DNA of 64,000 nt, taken from positions 124,001 to 188,000 of the forward strand of contig NZ_FJUR01000005.1 of the NCBI RefSeq assembly GCF_900067135.1, in the 5' to 3' direction. The notes beneath the pieces were generated by a model, which saw only the letters and a program-made list of their open reading frames with translations, had not been told where the DNA came from and did not search any database. Below, one piece after another: positions 8,995-15,416 of this stretch (position 1 is its first letter; every line of letters starts with the position of its first letter). This DNA comes from Rhizobium sp. 9140 (lineage in GTDB: Bacteria; Pseudomonadota; Alphaproteobacteria; Rhizobiales; Rhizobiaceae). The position numbers and the translations under genes were made by a program.

Positions 8995-9503
8995 CGGTTC
9001 TCCAAACCCTTTGAGGCGCGCTCGGCTCTGATCATGTCCGCTTCTCGCCCGATCTCGTCGCGAAGGGCCGTCAGTCCTGCCCGCATCCGCTCGTGTACGG
9101 CAGGATCCAGCGAAGGATCGGGATAACGGACGTCCCAAAGGAGCACGACGTCGATCGTCCGCTGGAGCTTGGGGATGTCGCCGAAGGCCCAACCATTGAC
9201 GGGCGGCCCGAGTGTCTCGAACAGCGACGAAAACAGAGCGGGTTCGCCGGTCGGGTCCTGAGCTGGGCTGGCGTTCAGGCGTGAGCGCCAGCGAAGTTGT
9301 CCGGCATAGAACCAGAACGTCGCCTCGTCTCCCCTGCCCGCCTGCATCAGGGGTGCCGCACGTAGCATGATTGCGCTGGGCAGCGCGTTACCCGCGGTCT
9401 CAGCACCTGGCGGCAAGGCCGGCTCCTCTGCGAAGGCAGGTGGCGGAGCAAGAAGAAAGATGGCTGCCGCTGCAAGATGCGGGAAGATGGTGCGATAGGA
9501 CAT
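8991..9503 (-). CDS. Exported hypothetical protein
   Basis: 170 residues from the ATG at 9503. A longer frame to 9539 exists, but the signal peptide (MSYRTIFPHLAAAAIFLLA, ending AFAEE) begins here. The mature part contains WFYAGQLRWRSRLNA and a C-terminal amphipathic helix rich in Arg and Glu. Probably secreted to the periplasm; function unknown. It forms a two-gene unit with the next exported protein. Confidence 0.65.
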   Translation of the reverse strand: MSYRTIFPHLAAAAIFLLAPPPAFAEEPALPPGAETAGNALPSAIMLRAAPLMQAGRGDEATFWFYAGQLRWRSRLNASPAQDPTGEPALFSSLFETLGPPVNGWAFGDIPKLQRTIDVVLLWDVRYPDPSLDPAVHERMRAGLTALRDEIGREADMIRAERASKGLENR

Positions 9504-9918
9504 GTGGCGCGGTGGCTCCCGATACACGAGGCTTGGCAACGAAGGGAGAAAGTGAACGGCAGCCTACGGGAGTGGACGAGCAATTGTAGAACGGTTCGGA
9601 CGGGTCACTTCCGGTTATCCAGGCCCTTCGCAAAAGTCGGTCGTGAATGCTAGCTCTTTGCGACCGGTTTTTGCGACATCAATTGTCTGGAAAAAATTCA
9701 ATGTCGCTGATTTTGTCGCAAGTTTTGGAGAGTTGCGACGCTTTGACAGCATCGTCTCCAGCTTCCTTGGCGTTCTCTGCCTCACAGCCGCTCGTGGTTG
9801 GATCGGGCGCTAACAGGCCCTAGCAGAACCGACTGTAAAATGGAGACGGTACCACGACGTCTTGACACTCTAATAATATATAATAATATAACGTATATTA
9901 AAACTCGTGGAGTTCATG
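9504..9918. other. Intergenic region with clustered TTGCGAC motifs
   Basis: No gene supported. TTGCGAC occurs at 9658-9664, 9671-9677 and 9733-9739, and its reverse complement at 9715-9721, which is four copies in 82 bases. The downstream part holds the promoter and operator of the sulfide operon. Confidence 0.5.
9862..9900 (+). promoter_or_regulatory. Promoter and AT-rich operator of the bigR-type operon
   Basis: A TTGACA box at 9862-9867 is followed by an AT-rich -10 candidate TAATAT at 9884-9889. Over the -10 lies a perfect inverted repeat, TAATATA-ACG-TATATTA (9884-9900). BigR-type ArsR repressors are known to bind AT-rich dyads over the promoter of such operons, so this is the probable operator. 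Confidence 0.65.
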
Positions 9919-11217
9919 ATGCCTGCTGTCGAAATATCCGGAAAGCTGTCGATCTCACCTCAGCCGAGCCTCGATGGCATCCAGTCGCTGAGAGACAGGG
10001 GGTTCAAGACACTCATCAACAACCGACCGGAAAACGAGGATTCTGACCAGCCTGGAACGCAGCGTGAACGCCAGGCCGCCCAACACTGCGACCTGTCCTA
10101 CGTATTCATTCCGGTCATACTCGACTCGATCACCGAGGCAGATGTGCGTGCGTTTCAGCGCGCGATCGACAACTCCGAAGGACCCGTGCTCGCCCATTGC
10201 AAGTCTGGAACACGATCCCTCAGCCTTTATCTGATCGGCGAGGTTCTTGACGGTCGCATGTCGGCCGACGAGGTCGTTGATTTCGGACGTAGCCGCAGCT
10301 TCGACACCAGCGGTGCTGCGCGCTGGCTGGAGAACCAAGCCGCGCGACGGCCGCAGGTGAAGGGCTTCTTCGACAAGCGCACCTGCAGCATCCAGTACGT
10401 TGTATTCGACCCCGAGACCCGCAAATGCGCCATTATCGATCCTGTGCTCGACTTTGACGAGAAGGCCGGGGCCATCGCGACCATCAACGCCGACGCCATC
10501 TTCGCATATATCTGTAATGAGGGGCTGACCGTGGAGTGGATCCTCGACACCCATCCGCATGCCGATCACCTCTCGGCCGCCCAGTATCTCAAAGACAAGA
10601 CCGGCGCGCGGACGGCCATCGGCGAGCGCGTCGTAGATGTTCAGAAGCTGTGGAAGGGCATCTACAACTGGCCTGAGCTTGCAATCGACGGATCTCAGTG
10701 GGACCGGTTGTTTGCCAATGGCGAGACCTTCAAGATCGGTTGCATCGATACGAAAGTGTTGTTTTCTCCGGGACACACGCCTGCCTCCATCACCTATGTG
10801 ATCGGTGACGCAGCCTTTGTGCACGACACGCTCTTCATGCCCGACGGTGGCACCGCGCGCGCCGATTTTCCCGGCGGTGATGCTCGTGACCTATGGAGGT
10901 CGATAGAGAAAATTCTGGCCCTCCCGGACGAGACAAGGATCTTCACGGGCCACGACTACCAGCCGGACGGGCGGGAACCTCGCTGGGAAAGCACGGTGGC
11001 CGACCAGAAGACGTTCAACCCGCATCTTGCCGGGCTGACGGAAGAAGACTTCGTGGCGTTGAGGACAAAGCGCGACAAGACGCTGCCGATGCCCAAGCTC
11101 ATCCTGCATGCCCTGCAGGTGAACATCCGCGGCGGGCGGCTGCCGGAGCCGGAACCCAACGGCAAGCGCTACCTCAGGTTTCCGGTCGACGCATTACAGG
11201 TAGCAGCATGGGCATGA
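9919..11217 (+). CDS. blh: Bifunctional sulfur transferase / persulfide dioxygenase (Blh)
   Basis: 432 residues. N-terminal DSP/rhodanese-like domain with the Cys loop LAHCKSGTRS (Cys94) and a metallo-beta-lactamase-fold persulfide dioxygenase after residue about 145: HPHADH motif at 212-217, metal ligand His286 in SPGHTPAS, DADFPGG-like loop near 316 (here RADFPGG), and FTGHDY His345. The enzyme oxidises glutathione persulfide to sulfite. Of two adjacent ATGs (9916, 9919) the second has better spacing from GGAG. It is first of five genes with the ArsR repressor, two YeeE/YedE proteins and TauE, the known bigR operon order. Confidence 0.9.
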   Translation: MPAVEISGKLSISPQPSLDGIQSLRDRGFKTLINNRPENEDSDQPGTQRERQAAQHCDLSYVFIPVILDSITEADVRAFQRAIDNSEGPVLAHCKSGTRSLSLYLIGEVLDGRMSADEVVDFGRSRSFDTSGAARWLENQAARRPQVKGFFDKRTCSIQYVVFDPETRKCAIIDPVLDFDEKAGAIATINADAIFAYICNEGLTVEWILDTHPHADHLSAAQYLKDKTGARTAIGERVVDVQKLWKGIYNWPELAIDGSQWDRLFANGETFKIGCIDTKVLFSPGHTPASITYVIGDAAFVHDTLFMPDGGTARADFPGGDARDLWRSIEKILALPDETRIFTGHDYQPDGREPRWESTVADQKTFNPHLAGLTEEDFVALRTKRDKTLPMPKLILHALQVNIRGGRLPEPEPNGKRYLRFPVDALQVAAWA

Positions 11218-11555
11218 CCACCGACCTGAAAACTATGCTGAAGGCTGGACTTTCTCCTGTCGAGATGGCCACCCGGGCCGGAGAAGTTGCCAACCTCTTG
11301 AAGACGCTTTCGCACCAGGCGCGTCTGATGATCGTCTGCACGCTTGTGGAAGGGGAGTTTTCAGTCGGCGAGCTTGAAGAGAAGGTCGACATCCACCAGC
11401 CGCATCTGTCGCAGCACCTCACCGTGCTGCGCAACTCCGGGATCGTTCAAACGCGGCGTGAGGGGAAACAGATCTTCTATTGCCTAACGGAGGAAAGGGC
11501 CGCCCTGCTGGTTGCCGCCCTCTATGACATCTTCTGCGCGAAGGAAGTCAAATGA
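11208..11555 (+). CDS. bigR: ArsR-family redox-sensing repressor (BigR-like)
   Basis: 115 residues. Winged helix: ANLLKTLSHQARLMIVCTL, then FSVGELEEKVDIHQPHLSQHLTVL. Cys44 and Cys110 are 66 residues apart, the same spacing as the regulatory disulfide pair described for BigR (Cys42/Cys108). This supports persulfide/disulfide sensing that releases the repressor from the AT-rich operator upstream of blh. Its start overlaps the blh end by ten bases, and its stop overlaps the next start as ATGA. Confidence 0.88.
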   Translation: MGMTTDLKTMLKAGLSPVEMATRAGEVANLLKTLSHQARLMIVCTLVEGEFSVGELEEKVDIHQPHLSQHLTVLRNSGIVQTRREGKQIFYCLTEERAALLVAALYDIFCAKEVK

Positions 11556-11962
11556 GCGCATATCTCACCTCATTGGCCGGGGGAATGCTCATCGGCGCGT
11601 CCGCCGTCATGCTCCTGCTCCTCAACGGCCGGATTGCGGGGATCAGCGGGATCGTCGGGCGTCTCGCCCAAGGCGTCGGATTGCCAGCCAATCTTGCCTT
11701 CGTGCTCGGACTGTTACTCGGGCCCCTCACATACCTGTTCGTGTTCGGCGGCTGGCCGACGGTTGAGATCACCACCGGCTGGCCGTTGACCATCGTCGCT
11801 GGACTGCTGGTCGGCTTCGGATCGCGCATGGGATCGGGCTGCACCAGCGGCCACGGCGTGCTTGGTCTCGCGCGCCTGTCCCCGCGTTCCATGGTCGCCG
11901 TCGCCACCTTCCTGACGGCCGGCGTGGTCGCTGTCGCAGTCCTGCGTAGTCTTGAGATATGA
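11552..11962 (+). CDS. YeeE/YedE (DUF395) family membrane protein, first subunit
   Basis: 136 residues, four hydrophobic segments. The conserved [10 protein letters not shown] motif carries Cys97, thought to relay sulfur-containing anions in this family. Half-sized DUF395 proteins occur in pairs; the partner follows with an ATGA overlap. In bigR operons they accompany the persulfide dioxygenase, so movement of thiosulfate, sulfide or sulfite across the inner membrane is likely. Confidence 0.88.
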   Translation: MSAYLTSLAGGMLIGASAVMLLLLNGRIAGISGIVGRLAQGVGLPANLAFVLGLLLGPLTYLFVFGGWPTVEITTGWPLTIVAGLLVGFGSRMGSGCTSGHGVLGLARLSPRSMVAVATFLTAGVVAVAVLRSLEI

Positions 11963-12390
11963 ATAGGAACATCTACCAGTTCGGCGCCGCTCTCCTCTCC
12001 GGCATTGTGTTTGGTTTGGGCCTGTCGCTCTCCGGCATGCTGAGTCCGGCTCGTGTCCAAGGTTTCCTCGACATCTTCGGCGCTTGGGATCCAAGCCTTG
12101 CCTTCGTTCTTGGTGGAGCCTCCGTCGTCGCCTTCGTCGGCGTCCAGGTGACGAAGCGGATGCTCCATCCGGCCTTCGATGACAACTTCCATCTGCCGAC
12201 GAACCGTCGGATTGACGCTCCGCTCGTTATCGGCTCGGCCTTGTTCGGCCTGGGCTGGGGTATCGGTGGCTTCTGTCCCGGGCCGGCAGTCGCGTCTCTG
12301 TCTGTCGGCATTCCGCAGATAGCTCTGTTCGTTATTGCCATGCTGGTCGGAATGAGCTTGCATGACAGAGGCTGGGGCAGGCAGACATGA
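11959..12390 (+). CDS. YeeE/YedE (DUF395) family membrane protein, second subunit
   Basis: 143 residues with four hydrophobic segments and the GIGGFCPGPAVASL motif with Cys106, the second-half counterpart of the Cys motif in the preceding protein. Overlaps both neighbours by four bases, so translation is coupled through the operon. Probably forms a two-subunit sulfur-compound transporter with the preceding gene product. Confidence 0.88.
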   Translation: MNRNIYQFGAALLSGIVFGLGLSLSGMLSPARVQGFLDIFGAWDPSLAFVLGGASVVAFVGVQVTKRMLHPAFDDNFHLPTNRRIDAPLVIGSALFGLGWGIGGFCPGPAVASLSVGIPQIALFVIAMLVGMSLHDRGWGRQT

Positions 12391-13157
12391 GCACCTCAAT
12401 GCTTGCAGCAGTCGGCTCCGGCGGGATTGTGGGCTTCATGCTCGGCCTGCTCGGCGGCGGCGGCTCGATCCTAGCCACTCCACTGCTTCTTTACGTTGTT
12501 GGCGTCAGTCAGCCTCATATCGCCATCGGAACGGGCGCGCTTGCTGTATCCGTGAACGCGTTCGCTAACTTCGCAAGCCATGCGATAAAGGGTCACGTCT
12601 GGTGGCGGTGTGCGGTCGTCTTTTCGGCGCTCGGCGTCCTTGGTGCCCTTGGCGGCTCCAGCCTTGGCAAGGCGATGAACGGAGACCGTCTGATTTTCCT
12701 GTTCGGAATTCTGATGATGGTCGTCGGCGTCGTGATGCTGAAGCCGGGCAAGCCGGCTTCGGCAGGAAGCCGGCCGGTCGATCTCAGGATGTGCGCGATC
12801 ACTGCAGGCGTTGCGCTCACCGCCGGCGCTGTTTCCGGCTTTTTCGGCATCGGCGGCGGCTTCCTGATCGTTCCGGGGCTGATGTTGGCTACAGGAATGC
12901 CGATGATCAACGCGATCGGCACGTCTCTCCTGGCCGTGGGTGCGTTTGGAATGGCCACCGCACTGAACTACGCCAGCTCCGGCTTCGTCGATTTGCGGCT
13001 CGCCGCCGAGTTCATCGGGGGAGGCATTGTCGGTGGCGTGATCGGGATGCTGCTCGCCACACGGCTCAGCAGTTACAAAAACATCCTGAACCGGCTGTTT
13101 GCTGCGCTCATCTTCGCGGTCGCCGGTTACATCCTGTACCGCAATTGGGGACTTTGA
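12387..13157 (+). CDS. Sulfite exporter TauE/SafE family protein
   Basis: 256 residues, seven or eight membrane segments. Family hallmarks: GFMLGLLGGGGSILATPLL near the N-terminus and GAVSGFFGIGGGFLIVPGL in the second half, the internal duplication typical of TauE/SafE. As the last gene of the bigR-type operon it most likely exports the sulfite made by the persulfide dioxygenase. The start ATGA overlaps the preceding stop. Confidence 0.92.
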   Translation: MSTSMLAAVGSGGIVGFMLGLLGGGGSILATPLLLYVVGVSQPHIAIGTGALAVSVNAFANFASHAIKGHVWWRCAVVFSALGVLGALGGSSLGKAMNGDRLIFLFGILMMVVGVVMLKPGKPASAGSRPVDLRMCAITAGVALTAGAVSGFFGIGGGFLIVPGLMLATGMPMINAIGTSLLAVGAFGMATALNYASSGFVDLRLAAEFIGGGIVGGVIGMLLATRLSSYKNILNRLFAALIFAVAGYILYRNWGL

Positions 13158-13470
13158 CGATTGGGCCGCGGGATAGATCGCTCGCCTACCTTATCTTGCA
13201 TCTCAATCGCCGTTCGAAGGCAGTATCGCCAAGCTCCTTCCCGACTATTCGTAAATCCAAAGGTCGCTTCGGGCGAACTCGGCTTTTCGCTTGTCGCAAA
13301 ACTCCCGCTTAGAAACACACTTGTTTTCCCGGCTTCTGCGACTTCGCAGAATACGGAGTTCTGCTATAGCCGCAATGTCGGGAGTTGCCGTGCATGGGAT
13401 GTCGCCGCGCGACTCAGACGTCTGGCCAGAATTGAGATCAAACCGCATAACACGATTGCAAGCATTCCCA
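13158..13470. other. Intergenic region, no gene supported
   Basis: About 310 bases between convergent genes (TauE and the scpB-like gene). The only clear structure is the 18-bp perfect dyad at 13334-13351, listed separately. Confidence 0.5.
13334..13351. repeat. Perfect inverted repeat TTCTGCGA-CT-TCGCAGAA
   Basis: Eight-base arms around a two-base centre. A related dyad, TTCTGCG-N4-CGCAGAA, lies at 20315-20332 on the far side of the scpB/DUF1403/integrase module. It could be an attachment, terminator or protein-binding site; there is no direct support for any of these. Confidence 0.45.
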
Positions 13471-14160
13471 TTACGCCTCGTCCACGTCGGCCTCCTCAAC
13501 GCTGTCGAACGGCAGTGCCACATCGGTCCCCTGCCCCTGCATCAGCCCCGCATCCTCCAGCATCTCCACGTCCGGCAGGTCCTGCAGCGTCTCCATGCCG
13601 AAGGCCGAGAGGAAATGCCGGGTGGTCACGTAGGTGTAAGGTGCGCCCGGCTTCGGGCTACGCGGCCCGGAGGCGATCAAGCCGGCGCTGCGCAGGCTTG
13701 CGATCGTGTCGCGGCTGATCTCCTTGCCGAAGGTCTTCGACAGCTCGCTTCGCGTGACGGGCTGGAGATAGGCGATTGCCATCAGGACCGTTGCTTCGTT
13801 CCGGGAAAGGGCAGCCGCCAGGGACCGCGTCTGTGCCGTGGAGGCGCGAATGGCATCGGCATAGACGCCGCGGGTGCGATGTTGCCAGCCACCGGCCACG
13901 GAAACGAGCTCATAGGGCCGACCGGTCAGATCCTCGCGCAGATCGTCGATCAAGAGATCGATGGCGCAGTCCCTGCCGACGACGCGGGCCAGCGTTTCGC
14001 GTGTGACGGGTTCCGCGGAGGCAAAGATCACCGCCTCGACCCGCATCATCCATTCCCGCCAACGCAACGCTGGCGGCAGGTCCTCAAGCTCTTGGTCGAA
14101 GGCGCGATCATCGTCCCGTTTCCCGGTGCCTCGGCGGGAGCCTGTACTTGCGCCCGCCAT
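13471..14160 (-). CDS. ScpB-like segregation and condensation protein
   Basis: 229 residues. After a basic N-terminal leader come paired winged-helix modules: RVEAVIFASAEPVTRETLARVVG, then ALSRNEATVLMAIAYLQPVTRSELSKTFGKEISRDTIASLRSAGLI, then APYTYVTTRHFLSAFGM. This is the SMC accessory ScpB pattern. The C-terminus is acidic. The start lies two bases after the DUF1403 stop, so the two are co-transcribed. A plasmid-borne ScpB homologue beside a tyrosine integrase suggests a role in plasmid maintenance or element control rather than chromosome condensation (inference). Confidence 0.82.
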   Translation of the reverse strand: MAGASTGSRRGTGKRDDDRAFDQELEDLPPALRWREWMMRVEAVIFASAEPVTRETLARVVGRDCAIDLLIDDLREDLTGRPYELVSVAGGWQHRTRGVYADAIRASTAQTRSLAAALSRNEATVLMAIAYLQPVTRSELSKTFGKEISRDTIASLRSAGLIASGPRSPKPGAPYTYVTTRHFLSAFGMETLQDLPDVEMLEDAGLMQGQGTDVALPFDSVEEADVDEA

Positions 14161-14162
14161 CG

Positions 14163-15116
14163 TCACAGCCCGTAGATCCGAAACGTGCTGCGGCCGGACA
14201 GCTCCCGCACAGCACCGGAGGCCTCCAGCCGCTCGAACATGCGCCGACTGGCCCAGCGCGAGAGATCCGCGCCCGGAGCGGACGCCGATACCGCATCCTC
14301 TTCCAGCAACCGGTGGATCACGCCCTCCCCGCCTTTCGTGCGCAGTTTTGGCGCGACGATCATGAGCTGCCGGGCGCGCCGATCGATCTCGCTCGCCGAC
14401 TGCAAAGCGGTTCCCGCACCCTCGACCAGCGCCAGACACACCGCACGCGCAAAACCTGGCTCGCCCGGACGCACCCGCCCGCGGCCGCCAAGCGTACGGA
14501 AGGCGGGTCCGCTTCGCTGCGCCATCAGGAGAAACACAGGCTGTGTCCAGCCGAGCCGCTGCGCCATCAAACCGTCGGCAAGCGCCCAGGCCAGGCGTTC
14601 GGCATCCGGGCGAACGGCATGGATGGCTGAGACGAGATCGGCCGCGGCAAAGGGCGCGGATCGGGACGACTGCAGCGCGCCATCGAGCAGATCGACGACC
14701 CCGGCCAGAGGATCGTCCCAGCGGAGCGACAACAACGTGGCGAGTTCTTTCAGGATTGCCGTGTTCACGGGACCCTTGCGGGCGCCGAGCGTCCGGTAGG
14801 CGGAATAGACGTTTCCGGCCGGACCGGGATCACCGGCATCCGACGACATCAGCACGGCATCCCGCAGTTCGGCTTCCCCCTCGGTGCGCCCCGTCAGGCG
14901 CACGGCGGCAGCGGCAGATCGGAGCGCTAACCGCGCGCGCCAGCACCCGCTCCAGACCGGTTCGGTGCGAACCAGATCGTCCAGTGTTTTCAGGGCGATG
15001 CCGGCCGAGAAGGCTGCGTCGCTTTCCGTCCCGGCAGACCGCAACGATGCCGACCATGACGGCAGGACGAAGCTCTGAGCAGGTGAAGAAACGGTCGGGA
15101 TGATGCGCGAATCCAT
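14163..15116 (-). CDS. DUF1403 family protein
   Basis: 317 residues from the ATG at 15116; the 19-codon longer frame upstream looks non-coding. Composition is Ala/Arg-rich and mostly helical (FSAGIALKTLDDLVRTEP, WRARLALRSAAAAVRLTGR, the LGARKGPVN region, and a C-terminal winged-helix-like end RLEASGAVRELSGRSTFRIYGL). I recognise it as the uncharacterised DUF1403 family, which I recall next to scpB-like and integrase genes in rhizobial replicons. It is divergent from the integrase gene across the palindrome at 15193-15221. Confidence 0.7.
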   Translation of the reverse strand: MDSRIIPTVSSPAQSFVLPSWSASLRSAGTESDAAFSAGIALKTLDDLVRTEPVWSGCWRARLALRSAAAAVRLTGRTEGEAELRDAVLMSSDAGDPGPAGNVYSAYRTLGARKGPVNTAILKELATLLSLRWDDPLAGVVDLLDGALQSSRSAPFAAADLVSAIHAVRPDAERLAWALADGLMAQRLGWTQPVFLLMAQRSGPAFRTLGGRGRVRPGEPGFARAVCLALVEGAGTALQSASEIDRRARQLMIVAPKLRTKGGEGVIHRLLEEDAVSASAPGADLSRWASRRMFERLEASGAVRELSGRSTFRIYGL

Positions 15117-15192
15117 GTGATAAGCATAGAACGGATGTGCGGATGATGCTATCCCACACCGCCTGATCCGCACAGACCGTCGTTGTCAACAG

Positions 15193-15221
15193 ACGTCCGA
15201 TAATCTTGCATTATCGGACGT
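15193..15221. repeat. 12-bp perfect inverted repeat between DUF1403 and integrase genes
   Basis: ACGTCCGATAAT - CTTGC - ATTATCGGACGT. Arms of 12 bases around a 5-base spacer, 18 bases upstream of the integrase ATG. The geometry suits either a tyrosine-recombinase core site or an operator for the divergent promoters. Confidence 0.7.
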
Positions 15222-15239
15222 TCATGTCATTATAGAGAA

Positions 15240-15376
15240 ATGGCGCAAATCATCGAGCAAAATGCCAATATCCACGTCGAGGAGAGCCCAGCGACGTCTG
15301 ACAGGACGGCGGCTTCGAATGATATTACGGGGGCGTCGCTGTCGGCCGAACCCGCAGCGCTTGGTGACGCCGACCT
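15240..15376 (+). pseudogene. 5' fragment of the tyrosine integrase gene, cut off by the Tn3-family insertion
   Basis: Begins ATGGCGCAAATCATCGAGC and runs in frame for 45 codons to the GACCT target site. Joining base 15376 to base 19192, which removes the transposon and one GACCT copy, continues the frame without interruption into the integrase at 19211. The intact ancestor was 404 residues. The fragment's own frame now runs into the transposon's inverted repeat. Confidence 0.85.
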
Positions 15377-15416
15377 GGGGCTCCGTGGGCATTTCTACAT
15401 TAATACACGCTAAGGG
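15377..15416 (+). repeat. Left terminal inverted repeat of the Tn3-family element
   Basis: Forty bases beginning GGGGCTCCGTGGGCATTTC. The transposase stop codon (15410-15412) lies inside it. Confidence 0.9.
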
